From the NCBI GenBank assembly GCA_021816695.1, contig JAKAXE010000018.1, positions 1-32,790 on the forward strand: a DNA stretch of 32,790 bases. The letters are read 5' to 3'. Positions within the stretch are counted from its first letter, which is position 1. Every line of letters begins with the position of its first letter. Below the pieces are notes generated by a model. That model searched no databases. It saw only the letters and a list, made by a program, of their open reading frames with translations, and was not told the origin of the DNA. Below, in pieces: positions 1-8,216 of this stretch. The position numbers and the translations under genes are program-made. The DNA is from a bacterium. GTDB taxonomy: Bacteria; Chloroflexota; Dormibacteria; Aeolococcales; Bog-877.

Positions 1-24
1 CGATCTCGCGGTGATGATCGGCCC

Positions 25-60
25 GACCCGAGGCGGCCCGAGCTCGGGCCGCCTCGGGTC
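25..60. repeat. 36-bp perfect palindrome
   Basis: Bases 25-42 are exactly the reverse complement of bases 43-60, with no spacer; the centre is GAGCTC. As RNA it would fold into a stem of about 16 bp with an AGCT loop. It lies upstream of the cupin gene and before any gene I can call, so it may be a terminator for a gene left of the window. There is no T-tract after it. It could also be a protein-binding or extrusion-prone site. The symmetry is read directly; the role is inferred. Confidence 0.9.
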
Positions 61-169
61 CGCTGTGCTGGGGCGGGGTGAGGGAGTGGGGATCTTTTGG
101 CCGGGGCACGTCCTGCTGAGGCCGCCAGCGCTCTACGGGGCGGCGGGCCTGCAGCGCCACTACCCCGGC

Positions 170-175
170 TATAGT
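170..175 (+). promoter_or_regulatory. -10 box of cupin gene (leaderless)
   Basis: TATAGT lies seven bases before the GTG start at 183. Transcription should therefore begin at or next to the start codon, giving a leaderless mRNA. I see no Shine-Dalgarno sequence and no clear -35 box. Confidence 0.55.
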
Positions 176-182
176 CGAGTCC

Positions 183-533
183 GTGGGAGCCGTGGACCTA
201 GCCGAGGCCCTGGCGGGGCTGACGGCCGCCTGGCGGCCACGCACCCTCGCCACTGTGAACGGTCACGCCCTGCGGGTGGTGCGGGCGATGGGGGAATTCA
301 GCTGGCACTCGCACCCCGAGGCCGATGAGCTCTTCCTGGTGCTGTCGGGGAGTCTCTCGATCTGGACTGAGGCAGGCGAGGTGCGACTGGGACGGGGCCA
401 GCTGCACGTGGTTCCGAGGGGGGTGAGGCACAGGCCCAGCTCGGCCGAGGGTGCCGACGTCCTGCTCTTCGAGCCCGAATTCACCGTCAATACCGGGGAT
501 AGCCCCGGGCCACTCACAGCACCCCTGGGGTAA
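183..533 (+). CDS. small cupin-domain protein
   Basis: A 116-residue single-domain cupin. The first cupin motif is visible as FSWHSHPEADELFLVLSG (two His, then Glu), followed by a glycine-rich turn around VRLGRGQLHVVPRGVRHRP, the second motif with its His. These His/Glu residues normally bind a divalent metal. Small cupins of this kind serve as sugar isomerases, dioxygenases or sensors, and nothing here picks one. The GTG start is favoured because it begins just after a -10 box. The gene is convergent with the long minus-strand operon ending at 599. Fold confident, function unknown. Confidence 0.85.
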   Translation: MGAVDLAEALAGLTAAWRPRTLATVNGHALRVVRAMGEFSWHSHPEADELFLVLSGSLSIWTEAGEVRLGRGQLHVVPRGVRHRPSSAEGADVLLFEPEFTVNTGDSPGPLTAPLG

Positions 534-552
534 GCCCCCGCAGGGCGGGGGT
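534..552. terminator. GC-rich hairpin between convergent genes
   Basis: A 7-bp perfect stem (CCCCCGC at 535-541 pairs with GCGGGGG at 545-551, loop AGG) starts right after the cupin stop codon. It lies between that stop and the end of the convergent operon at 599, so it could end transcription from both sides. No T-tract follows on either strand, so it is not a canonical intrinsic terminator. Confidence 0.5.
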
Positions 553-598
553 CAGGCGGCGATTGGAGCGCCAGATCCAGGCGCGCGGCGTTGGCGGA

Positions 599-1870
599 TC
601 ATTCGGCCCGGCGGCGCAGCCACGTCACCGCCTCGATGTGGGCCGCGAGCCCAGCCCGGCTGTTGCCCTCCGGGGTGCCCCCGTACTCGTAGAGGCGACC
701 ATCGGCGGGATGCACCGAGGCGGTCACCGTCCCCGGCAGTGTTGGGAAGTTGAAGCGGTGGCCGGCGGCGGGATAGGCAATGTGCCGCACTCGGTGGCCC
801 TCCCCGTGGGCCTGGAGCCGGCCCAGCACCAGCTCCGAGAAGAGGCTCGACGGCCACATGGCGTCGTCAACCCCGGAGATCAGCAGCAGCCGAGCCGATG
901 ACTTCTCCACCGGAATGGCCGCCGCCTGGACCTCCGCCCACTTGCTGAGGTCGGCACAGTAGAGGGGGGTTAGCCGGGCAGGACTCGGCAGCGACGCCGC
1001 ACTGGCATCGGCGGCCACGTGGGCGAGGTACGGAACCGGCTCACCCTGCCAGGTCCAGGAGGGGACGTCTGATTGCCAGGACTCGTCCGAGGCAGGAATA
1101 CCCGAGTGAACAATCCCGCTCGGCACATAGGCCACGGCGGCGTCCACCTCGCGGAAGGTGGCGGCGAGCAGGAGCGAGAGCTCCCCCCCACGCGACCGTC
1201 CCACCACCGCGATCCCCCCACCGTCGGCGCGCGGATCGTGCGCGAGGAGCTGGATGGCGCGGCCGAAGTACTCCAGAGGGATCCTGACCAGGTCCGGCGG
1301 CAGGCCGGGAAACCGGAAGTAGGGCAACGCCAGGGTGAGGAACCCCCGCGAGGCCAGAAGAGCGGCGGACTCTTCGTGCACCCCCCCGTCCGACCCGCCG
1401 AAGGAAAGCACAGGGCGGAACGGGGGCGGTCCGGCGGGGACCCAGAGGAACCCCTTCAGGTCATCCCGCTCCAAGGGCTCGCGTGAGACCCCGGGTCCGA
1501 TCCAACCGCGCTCCACTTCTACGGCAGCTGCCGTCTCCTTGCCTCCCTCTACTCTGAAGCGGAGGGTTATGGGCCGGGTCCCGGAGGTGGGGGAGTGGTC
1601 GCGGGCGGCGGCCGAGTCGAGTGGACGCATCGACCAGCAAAGGCCCGCGGCGTCCACGCCGGCGTACGTCCCGCTGATTGGTTCCGCCTCGGCCAGATCG
1701 AGGGCTCCGTTCTGGTCCAGGAGAAATTCCGCCCAGCTCTCCCAGGTCTGTCCGCCGTGATCGACGAGCCGGCCGCGCAGCAACACCTTCTCCCCGGGGC
1801 GACCTTCGGACACCTGGATCCGAATCGGGTCGTCCACCAGTCCGGTAGCGGGCCCGGCGGTTATCCTCAT
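599..1870 (-). CDS. BAAT-type acyl-CoA thioesterase / alpha-beta hydrolase
   Basis: A 423-residue protein with the two-domain layout of the acyl-CoA thioesterase / bile acid-CoA amino acid N-acyltransferase (BAAT) family. Residues about 10-120 form the beta-rich N-terminal domain (PIRIQVSEGRPGEKVLLRG onward). Residues about 135-420 form an alpha/beta hydrolase with the nucleophile elbow GRSRGGE (Ser226), a later acid region (SGVDDAMWPS) and catalytic His in YPAAGHRFNFP. The nucleophile is Ser rather than the Cys of animal BAAT, which favours hydrolysis over amino-acid conjugation. The ATG at 1870 overlaps the upstream stop by four bases (ATGA). It is the last gene of operon 1, where it probably releases CoA from an acyl-CoA intermediate. 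Substrate unknown. Confidence 0.8.
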   Translation of the reverse strand: MRITAGPATGLVDDPIRIQVSEGRPGEKVLLRGRLVDHGGQTWESWAEFLLDQNGALDLAEAEPISGTYAGVDAAGLCWSMRPLDSAAARDHSPTSGTRPITLRFRVEGGKETAAAVEVERGWIGPGVSREPLERDDLKGFLWVPAGPPPFRPVLSFGGSDGGVHEESAALLASRGFLTLALPYFRFPGLPPDLVRIPLEYFGRAIQLLAHDPRADGGGIAVVGRSRGGELSLLLAATFREVDAAVAYVPSGIVHSGIPASDESWQSDVPSWTWQGEPVPYLAHVAADASAASLPSPARLTPLYCADLSKWAEVQAAAIPVEKSSARLLLISGVDDAMWPSSLFSELVLGRLQAHGEGHRVRHIAYPAAGHRFNFPTLPGTVTASVHPADGRLYEYGGTPEGNSRAGLAAHIEAVTWLRRRAE

Positions 1871-2289
1871 CCCTCTCCCTCGCCCACTGCTTCCAACCGC
1901 GGCCCCCGCCGGAATGTTCCGACACCCACCACCGCGAACTCGCCCTGCGCCTCCCTGAGGCGGCACTGGACGCGCGCGAGCGCTCCGCCGATGTGCCAGA
2001 GCTCCGAGTCTGCCACCAACTGCTGGCCGGTGACAGGCGCCAGATAGTCGAGCCTCAGGTCCACGGTCGACCAGTCATGGCCGGTCGCCCCGATCAGGGC
2101 GAAGACCGCCGCCGTGTCGACGATGGTGGCGAGCACTCCTCCATGCACCGGCTCCCCCGGGACCAGCCAGCTTGCCGGCACCTCTGCCGCCATCCGGGTC
2201 CCCTTGAGCTCCGGGTCCAAGCGGAGCTGCAGCTGTCGGTGCAGGGGATGGGAGGCACAGATGGCCTGCAGGTCGAGCCCCCCCGCCAC
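1867..2289 (-). CDS. PaaI-type hotdog thioesterase
   Basis: A 140-residue protein matching the PaaI/YdiI hotdog thioesterase family. The active-site loop reads VPGEPVHGGVLATIVDTAAVFAL, where HGG and the following Asp are the typical elements. The region around WSTVDLRLDYLAPV is the usual central strand. I choose the GTG at 2289, one base after the stop of the preceding gene; the open frame runs further upstream only as a shadow of that gene. Family members hydrolyse phenylacetyl-, hydroxybenzoyl- or medium-chain acyl-CoA. It sits in operon 1 between an oxidoreductase and a second thioesterase, consistent with CoA-dependent catabolism. Confidence 0.85.
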   Translation of the reverse strand: MAGGLDLQAICASHPLHRQLQLRLDPELKGTRMAAEVPASWLVPGEPVHGGVLATIVDTAAVFALIGATGHDWSTVDLRLDYLAPVTGQQLVADSELWHIGGALARVQCRLREAQGEFAVVGVGTFRRGPRLEAVGEGEG

Positions 2290-2290
2290 C

Positions 2291-3283
2291 CTAGATCTCC
2301 ACCACAACCTTGCCGAAGCAACGACGGTCCTCGACCAGCTCGACCGCCTCGCGGACCCGATCCAGCGGCAGCACCGTGTCGACGGCCGGCACCAGCTCGC
2401 CGGCAGCAACCATCGCCACCAGTTGGTCGAGATCGGAGCGGCGCCACCCGTCCGAGCCCAGCATGGTGATCTCCCGGACCCAGACGTAGCGCAGGTCGAT
2501 GGTGGCATCGGTGCCGCTGCTGGCGCCACAGATCGCCACCCGACCGCCCAGCCGGGTCGCCCGGATCGACTTACTGAGGGTGTCGCGACCGATGTAGTCG
2601 ACGGCCACGTCGACCCCCACCCGGCCCGTCAGACGCCAGGTCTGGGCGCTGAAGTCGGTGGTTGAGGTGTCGATCACCTGTGCCGCCCCCACGGCGCGGA
2701 GCCGTTCGAGCTTGGAGGTGGAGCTGGAGCAGGCGATGACCCTGCAGCCGATCCTGGCCGCAAGCTGGACGCAGGCCACCCCCACCCCGCCCGCCGCCCC
2801 GAGGACCAGCACGGTCTCGCCCGGCTGGAGCTGGGCGCGGGTGAACAGCATCCGGTGGGCGGTTCCATAAGCAATGGGCAGAGACGCGAAGTACTCCGGA
2901 TGGGTGGTGTCCTCCGGGAGGCCGATTAGGTTCTCGGCCGGGACCACTACGTACTCCGCCAGCCCTCCGCGGCGGTCCTCCCCGAGGGCAGCGTGGCCGA
3001 TGAGGGGATCGATCAAGAAGAGCCGGCCATGGAGGTCCGCGTCGACCCCAGGGCCTACCGCGTCCAGTTCCCCCACCACGTCTCCGCCGGAGATGTGAGG
3101 TAGCTCGACCTTGATGCCGGGGACCCCTCGGCGGACGAAGTAGTCGAGGGCATTGAGTCCGCAGTACCGGACACGGATGCGGACCTCGCCGGGACCCGGA
3201 TCCGGCCGCTCGATGGTGCGGTAGACCAGTCGCTCTGGGCCGCCGTGCTCCTCGATCACCGCGGCCCGCATGGTCGCGGCCAT
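2291..3283 (-). CDS. MDR-family NADPH:quinone oxidoreductase-like protein
   Basis: A 330-residue medium-chain dehydrogenase/reductase of the zinc-independent quinone oxidoreductase type. The GroES-like N-terminal half includes the segment YCGLNALDYFVRRG and then HISGGDVVGELDAVG, where zinc alcohol dehydrogenases carry the Cys and His ligands. The nucleotide site VLGAAGGVGVACVQLA (about residue 150) is the AxxGxxG Rossmann motif. Related enzymes reduce quinones, enones or enoyl-CoA thioesters with NADPH. The start ATG shares one base with the stop of the VOC gene (TGATG). In this operon an enoyl- or enone-reducing role in substrate breakdown is plausible but inferred. Confidence 0.85.
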   Translation of the reverse strand: MAATMRAAVIEEHGGPERLVYRTIERPDPGPGEVRIRVRYCGLNALDYFVRRGVPGIKVELPHISGGDVVGELDAVGPGVDADLHGRLFLIDPLIGHAALGEDRRGGLAEYVVVPAENLIGLPEDTTHPEYFASLPIAYGTAHRMLFTRAQLQPGETVLVLGAAGGVGVACVQLAARIGCRVIACSSSTSKLERLRAVGAAQVIDTSTTDFSAQTWRLTGRVGVDVAVDYIGRDTLSKSIRATRLGGRVAICGASSGTDATIDLRYVWVREITMLGSDGWRRSDLDQLVAMVAAGELVPAVDTVLPLDRVREAVELVEDRRCFGKVVVEI

Positions 3284-3924
3284 CAGACCCGACCCTCGGC
3301 CGGTCCGACGGTCTCGATCACCACCTCCCGAGAGCCGGACCGAATCACCGCCCTCAGGGACGGTTCCGGGCCGGGCTGGACGGTGACCTCAACTCCCATC
3401 ATGTGCAGGGTCCCTTGCACCGAGCCGGGGTCAGGCGCCACCACCGTGAGTCCTTCCAGCTCCGCCCCCCGAGGAAGGCTCTGGGAGGGATGAGGAGACC
3501 CTCCCCAGTCGATCAGGAAAGGCAGCGCCGCGACCCCCGCCTCGAGGTGGGACGGGGTAAGCCGCCAGCTCAGGGCCCCCCCTGAGTGTTCCCGGGACAT
3601 AGCCTCGACCGGTCCGGGGTCCCAGCCCAGGTCACGCAGCCGCTCAACCTCCGCGTCGATCCCCTGCGTCCGGACGGCCCAGCCGACGAGCCTTCCGTGT
3701 CCGATCAGGCCGGAGCTGAGCCAGCCCGGGGTCAGCTCCGGGGCGTCGGGGTCTGGGCCGAGGACCTCAAGGTAGCAGGTGTCGCCCAGGCGGATGAGCG
3801 CGTTGGCCGTCCCCCGGCCGGGGTGATGTCCGCCGGGGACTGCGGCGGTGCCTAGCGCCGCCTCGACCGCGGAGGTCCCGCTCCTCAACTCGGGTACTCC
3901 CACGATCAGGTGATCGATCACCAC
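3283..3924 (-). CDS. VOC-family glyoxalase-like protein
   Basis: A 213-residue protein that begins MVIDHLIVGVPELRSG, a typical first strand of a vicinal-oxygen-chelate domain with its metal-binding His. It continues with a glyoxalase-3-like arrangement (GGHHPGRGTANALIRLGDT, then CYLEVLGPDPDAPE with the Glu ligand) and a second half around GVAALPFLIDWG. Proteins of this kind are usually called glyoxalase-like or lyase-like proteins of unknown substrate. GTG start. It is separated from the binding-protein gene upstream by 58 bases that hold a stem-loop, and overlaps the next gene by one base. Confidence 0.75.
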   Translation of the reverse strand: MVIDHLIVGVPELRSGTSAVEAALGTAAVPGGHHPGRGTANALIRLGDTCYLEVLGPDPDAPELTPGWLSSGLIGHGRLVGWAVRTQGIDAEVERLRDLGWDPGPVEAMSREHSGGALSWRLTPSHLEAGVAALPFLIDWGGSPHPSQSLPRGAELEGLTVVAPDPGSVQGTLHMMGVEVTVQPGPEPSLRAVIRSGSREVVIETVGPAEGRV

Positions 3925-3931
3925 TGGGGCC

Positions 3932-3953
3932 GCCCTCCCATGCGTGGGAGGGC
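3932..3953. terminator. stem-loop between binding-protein gene and rest of operon 1
   Basis: GCCCTCCCA (3932-3940) pairs perfectly with TGGGAGGGC (3945-3953) around a 4-base loop. It lies 30 bases downstream of the binding-protein stop codon inside a same-strand gene run, with no T-tract. Such hairpins after a binding-protein gene are known to protect the 3' end of the upstream mRNA or to attenuate read-through, so that the binding protein is made in excess. Confidence 0.55.
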
Positions 3954-3982
3954 AGCCCGCGGCGCCTTCTGGAGCGGCCCCA

Positions 3983-5806
3983 TTACTGTCCGCTCACCGT
4001 CCAGTTCTGGGGGTAGATGTTGCCGACCGGGTCCTGCGGCTGCCACCCGTGGAGGCTGTTCTTCACCACCGAGATCTGCAGGGAGAACTGGGGGAGGTAG
4101 AGCACCGGCAGGTCCTTGGTCAGGAAGTTTTCCGCGGCCTCGATCGCCTGGTCGCCCGTCTGGGTGTGCTCGGCGGTGATCAGCTGGTCAGCCTCGCTGT
4201 TGCTGTACGAGCCAGCGTTGCCTCCGGCCCCCGTGTGGAAGATCTCTCCCGCGGTCGGGAGGTAGTCGGGATCCCAGGTCCATCCTGCCCACCAGGCCAT
4301 GTCCCAGGTGCAGGGGGAGCCGCTGGAGCAGCCGAAGGCGGCCGCCTCGACGTCCCCGAAGGGGGCCTGCTTCAGGGTCAGCTGGATGCCAGCCTGGGCC
4401 AGGGTCGACTCGAACGCGGCCATCTGGTTGTTGTAGGCCTCATTGCCCGAGGTGTATAGGATCGAGAAGCTCGCGACCTGCCCCTGCGCGATGCCGGCCC
4501 CGCACTCTCCGCTTCCGGTCCCCGAGTGCTCACAGGCAAGCACCCCCTGGCTGTTCTTGCCCCAACCATGAGAGCTGAGGATCTTCTGGGCCGCAGCCGG
4601 ATCGTAGGGGTACGGGTTGCTGCGCTCGTACTGGGTCAGATAGGAGGTGGCGGGAGCGAGCGGCACGGGACCGTAGGTCGGCACCGCGTACCCGCCCCAG
4701 AACTCCTTGATGTACTGGGACTGGTCCACCATCTTCTGCAGCGCCTGGCGGAAGTACAGCTGCTTGAAGACCGGGCCTAGCGTGGGATTGGTGAAGTTGT
4801 AGACCGCGTAGGCGATGCCCCAGGTTGGCCAGGAGGCCACGGTGTAGCCGTGCGACTTGAAATAGGACCCGGCGCTGACCTCAGTGGGCGGCAGATAGCC
4901 GTAGTCGATGGTCCCGCTGCGCAGGCCGTTCAACTCGGCGGGGTAGCTAGTGAAGGGTTGCTCGACCAGCTTGCCGATGGTCGCCTTGGGCGTCCCTGAG
5001 TAATTGGAGTTGGGAACCAGCACGGTGTAGGCGTTGGCAGCGTTGTAGGTCTGGAGCCGGAATGGCCCGTCCACCACCTTCCACAGGGGGTTGGTGTCAT
5101 AGGTTGTGAGGACCTTCGCCTGCCCGTTGAGGTAGTTGTAGACGGCTGCCGCCCCCGCGGGGGTCTGGTCGTAGTTGCCCACGGCCGAAGTGGCCGAGGT
5201 CTTGTCCCAAGAGGCCTGGGGGAGGGGGGTGATCTGGCTCAGCTCGTTGTAGAGCAACCACTGCTGGCTGTACGCCTGGTCGAAGGTGAGGACCACCTGC
5301 TGGGCGGTGGGATAGGACTCCGAGACCAGGTTGTCTGGGAAGGCCCCCGGGACGTAGCCGTACCAGTTAGCCTTCTCCGCCTTGAGTTCGTTGATCCAGA
5401 ACTCCACGTCCCGACTGGTGATCGGCTTGCCGTCGGACCACTGCCAGGACTTGAGGTTGATGGTCACCGTGCGGCCGCCGTTGGAGTACACCGGCGCTGC
5501 CGCCAAGCTCAAAGCCTCGTTGAAGTCAGGCCTCCCATTGAGACCAAACCAGTAGAGGGGACGGTAGAGGAGCATCTGGAACTGGTTGTCGTCCACGGGA
5601 CCGGCATCCGCCAACCCTTGGAGGGGGAAGATGTAGGTCGAAGTCGAGTCCGGGGGCAGGGCGAAGGTGACCGTGGCCCCCTTGGTCGTCGAGGAATTGC
5701 TGGCGCCACAACCGGCCAGCGGGGCCGCCAATAGCGTCACCGCGCCCGCCACCATCAGGAGCCGCCTTCCGGGGCGGTGCGGGCGCCAACTTCCGAAACC
5801 GATCAC
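3983..5806 (-). CDS. family-5 ABC solute-binding lipoprotein (copy 1)
   Basis: A 607-residue extracytoplasmic binding protein of the SBP_bac_5 family (peptide, opine, nickel, oligosaccharide). The signal peptide has basic residues near 8-15, a hydrophobic core and lipobox LAGC with Cys33. It contains the typical family-5 segments SWQWSDGKPITSRDVEFWI and TNPLWKVVDGPFRL, a YFRQALQKMVDQSQYI helix, and a Cys-containing stretch late in the protein. The GTG start follows the strong ribosome-binding site GGAGGAGG. It is a clear paralogue of the binding protein at 10263-12212. No permease or ATPase gene lies beside it, so it must share a transporter encoded elsewhere or act in another way. Ligand unknown. 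Confidence 0.93.
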   Translation of the reverse strand: MIGFGSWRPHRPGRRLLMVAGAVTLLAAPLAGCGASNSSTTKGATVTFALPPDSTSTYIFPLQGLADAGPVDDNQFQMLLYRPLYWFGLNGRPDFNEALSLAAAPVYSNGGRTVTINLKSWQWSDGKPITSRDVEFWINELKAEKANWYGYVPGAFPDNLVSESYPTAQQVVLTFDQAYSQQWLLYNELSQITPLPQASWDKTSATSAVGNYDQTPAGAAAVYNYLNGQAKVLTTYDTNPLWKVVDGPFRLQTYNAANAYTVLVPNSNYSGTPKATIGKLVEQPFTSYPAELNGLRSGTIDYGYLPPTEVSAGSYFKSHGYTVASWPTWGIAYAVYNFTNPTLGPVFKQLYFRQALQKMVDQSQYIKEFWGGYAVPTYGPVPLAPATSYLTQYERSNPYPYDPAAAQKILSSHGWGKNSQGVLACEHSGTGSGECGAGIAQGQVASFSILYTSGNEAYNNQMAAFESTLAQAGIQLTLKQAPFGDVEAAAFGCSSGSPCTWDMAWWAGWTWDPDYLPTAGEIFHTGAGGNAGSYSNSEADQLITAEHTQTGDQAIEAAENFLTKDLPVLYLPQFSLQISVVKNSLHGWQPQDPVGNIYPQNWTVSGQ

Positions 5807-5837
5807 TTCCTACCTCCTCCTCTGGATGCCCCGAAGG

Positions 5838-7352
5838 TCACGCGGTGGCCTCCGGACTGGTCGTTAACAACTCGAGCACCGAACGGCGATCCACCTTTCC
5901 GGTGGTCCCCAAGGGAAGCGTGTCCAAGATGAGAACCCGCCGCGGATGGGCGTATGCCGCGGCGCGATCCAGGCACCACTCCTGGAGGTCCTCGGGGGTG
6001 GTCCGGGCGCCAGCCCGCAATACCACGGCGGCTGCCGGGGCCTCGCCCTTGGTGGGATGCGGAACGGCGACGACCGCGCAGTCCAGCACCTCCGGGTGGT
6101 CCAGGAGGGTCGCCTCCACCTCCCGGGGGTAGACGTTCTCCCCACCAACGTTGATCATGTCGTCGCGGCGGCTCACGTACGAGTAGTAGTTGTCTCCGTC
6201 CCGCGTCATGAGGTCGCCGGTCACCAGCCAGCCGTCGCGCAGCCGCTCCCGCGAGAGCTCGGGCAGGTTGTTGTACCCGACCGCGACCCCCGGATTGCGG
6301 ACCCAGAGCTCGCCCACGGTGCCAGGCGGGGCATCGCGGGTGGGATCGGCGAGGTCGGCAAGCCTCACCTCACAGCCCGGTAGCGCTGGGCCGAGGCTCC
6401 CGGGCCGGCGGATGCCGTGACGGGGCTCGATGAACACATCCGGGCCGCCCTCGGTGAGGCCGTAGCCATTCAAAAGGGGGACGTTGAACCGGGCTTCAAA
6501 CGCCGAGATCAGCTCCTCCGGGACGTCGGCCGAGCCCACCGTCGCGAAGCGCAGCGAGCTCAGGTTGAGTCCGGGGTAGGAGCGGGCGTGTTCCAGGATC
6601 GACCGCAGCATGACCGGCACTCCCCCGAAGAAGGTGCAGCGATGCCGGGCAACCATCTGTAGGGTCACGGCGGGGTCGAACTGCCGGAGAATGACCAGAC
6701 TAGCCCCGGCGATGAGGCAGACCTTCATGGTCACCCCGGCGTTCTTGTGGTACAGCGGGGCCGACACCACCGCCCGGTCGGTTTCGTCGAGGTACTTCCA
6801 TTTGCGCACCGTGTCGGCACACCAGATCTGCCCGCGGTGGGTCAGAAGCACCCCTTTGGGCTTGCCGGTGGATCCGGACGTGTAGGGCTGGAAGCAGATG
6901 TCGTCAGGAGACGAGGGCACCTCTCGGTACCGTGCGGGCGCCCCCTCCCACTCGTCACTGAGCAGCACCCGGAGCGGATGCCCCGCCCCCTGAGCCAGCT
7001 GCTCGGCACGCTCCCGCATCGGCGGCTCAGCGGCGATCAGGACCATCCCCGAATCCTGGATGACATGGAGCAGGCTCTGGTCACCGAGCTTGGAATTCAT
7101 CGGTACCACCACGGCGCCGGTGCGCAGCGCGCCCAGCAGGGCCTCCACGTAGTGGAACTCGTTGGACCAGAGAAGACCCACGCGATCACCCGGGCTCACC
7201 CCGGCGGCCTGGAGCACCCCCGCGACCCGGCACGCCCGAGCCTCCAGCTCCGCGTACGTGATCTGAACGTCATCCTGGATCAGCGCGACCCGATCTGGGT
7301 TCAGCGCCAAAGCGTCCGCGATGATGTGCCCGAGGTGGGAGATCTGGGTCAC
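5838..7352 (-). CDS. AMP-dependent acyl-CoA synthetase/ligase
   Basis: A 504-residue class I adenylate-forming enzyme of full length. Visible motifs are the phosphate-binding loop YTSGSTGKPKG (157-167), NGYGLTEGG (295-303), the adenine/ribose-binding GWLVTGD with Asp380, the hinge region SRRDDMINVGGENVYPREVE (394-413) and the C-terminal catalytic Lys486 in LGTTGKVDRR. Such enzymes activate a carboxylic acid with ATP and join it to CoA. The family alone does not tell whether the acid is aliphatic or aromatic. The GTG start overlaps the isochorismatase-like gene by four bases (GTGA), and the binding-protein gene follows after 31 bases. It probably makes the CoA thioester on which the downstream reductase and thioesterases act. 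Confidence 0.92.
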   Translation of the reverse strand: MTQISHLGHIIADALALNPDRVALIQDDVQITYAELEARACRVAGVLQAAGVSPGDRVGLLWSNEFHYVEALLGALRTGAVVVPMNSKLGDQSLLHVIQDSGMVLIAAEPPMRERAEQLAQGAGHPLRVLLSDEWEGAPARYREVPSSPDDICFQPYTSGSTGKPKGVLLTHRGQIWCADTVRKWKYLDETDRAVVSAPLYHKNAGVTMKVCLIAGASLVILRQFDPAVTLQMVARHRCTFFGGVPVMLRSILEHARSYPGLNLSSLRFATVGSADVPEELISAFEARFNVPLLNGYGLTEGGPDVFIEPRHGIRRPGSLGPALPGCEVRLADLADPTRDAPPGTVGELWVRNPGVAVGYNNLPELSRERLRDGWLVTGDLMTRDGDNYYSYVSRRDDMINVGGENVYPREVEATLLDHPEVLDCAVVAVPHPTKGEAPAAAVVLRAGARTTPEDLQEWCLDRAAAYAHPRRVLILDTLPLGTTGKVDRRSVLELLTTSPEATA

Positions 7353-8068
7353 GTCCGCTCCCCGGGGAGGGCCGCCTGGAGACGTCGGCTGCCCGCCCCC
7401 GCCCGGAGCGCCGCGACGATCTCCTCGGCGGCAGCGATGCTGGCATATCCCCGGCGCAGGGTACGGAGCTCGGCCTCATGGAGCAGGGGGTCGTCGGTGG
7501 AGTTCAGGTCGGAGGCAAAGGTCACTCGAAAGCCGTGCCAGAAGGCCTCCCTCGCGGTGGCGCCACAGCAGTAGTTGGTCATTGTTCCCGACACCACCAC
7601 GTCGGTGATATCGCGATTGCGCAGGACCGGGAGCAGCGGCGTCCCCTGGAAGCCGGAGTAGGTGTGCTTCAGCACCAGCAGATCCGCCGAGGTGGGGATG
7701 AGCGGCTCGGAGAAGGCCACCCTCTGGAACAGATCATCCTCGAACTCCTCCACTCCCTGACCGATCGGGACTCCCTGCAGGGTGCGGGGAAAGTTCGCCC
7801 CACCGAGGGAGGTCTCGTAGGCGAGGAAGACCACCAGGGCCCCCTGCTGGCGGAACGTGTCCACCGTGCTCCTGATCAGCGGCGCCTGCCGCGTGGCGTC
7901 GGGGATCCAATAGGGCGACCAGTTGGGTTTGACGAACTCGTCGATCATGTCGACGACCAAGATCGCGGTGTGGTCTGGATCCAGTGGGCGTGCTGGACTG
8001 GGGCTGTCGTACTGGGACCTGGCCAGTCGGCGGATCTCAGCCTCGGTGAAAGAACCCAGCTTGGACAC
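7349..8068 (-). CDS. isochorismatase-like cysteine hydrolase
   Basis: A 239-residue isochorismatase-superfamily protein. The Asp-Lys-Cys triad is visible: Asp40 in ILVVDMIDEF, Lys134 in LVLKHTYSGF and Cys167 in TMTNYCCGATAREAF. The residue after the Cys is a second Cys, where relatives often have Val. Members with this triad are amidases (N-carbamoylsarcosine amidase, nicotinamidase, ureidoacrylate amidase) or isochorismatases. With an acid:CoA ligase next in the operon, release of a carboxylic acid from an amide is a reasonable inference. The GTG start is preceded by GGGAGGA, and 148 bases separate it from the regulator gene. Confidence 0.88.
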   Translation of the reverse strand: MSKLGSFTEAEIRRLARSQYDSPSPARPLDPDHTAILVVDMIDEFVKPNWSPYWIPDATRQAPLIRSTVDTFRQQGALVVFLAYETSLGGANFPRTLQGVPIGQGVEEFEDDLFQRVAFSEPLIPTSADLLVLKHTYSGFQGTPLLPVLRNRDITDVVVSGTMTNYCCGATAREAFWHGFRVTFASDLNSTDDPLLHEAELRTLRRGYASIAAAEEIVAALRAGAGSRRLQAALPGERT

Positions 8069-8216
8069 CTAGGAATCCTCCCTCGACTTCACGGAGAGCG
8101 TGGTCGCCCCAGGTCCTAACACGAGGGTGCAGGCCGGGACGGGCGGGGCTGAGGCAGCGGCGCGGGGGCCGCGTCCGCGCGGGCCCAAGCCGAGACCGGT
8201 TGGCATGTCGGCCTGC
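8069..8216. other. spacer between regulator and isochorismatase-like gene
   Basis: This 148-base stretch contains no gene. It includes the GGGAGGA ribosome-binding site for the GTG at 8068 and GC-rich short inverted repeats in the 8160-8185 region. An internal promoter is possible, but I see no convincing -35/-10 pair. Confidence 0.5.

Noticed and set aside
2290-2529. Upstream extension of the PaaI thioesterase frame
   Set aside because: It overlaps the oxidoreductase C-terminus and has no thioesterase sequence; the GTG at 2289 gives the normal length.
5780-5806. Twin-arginine signal on the first binding protein
   Set aside because: Two adjacent arginines precede the hydrophobic core, but the rest of the Tat consensus is missing and a standard lipobox is present.
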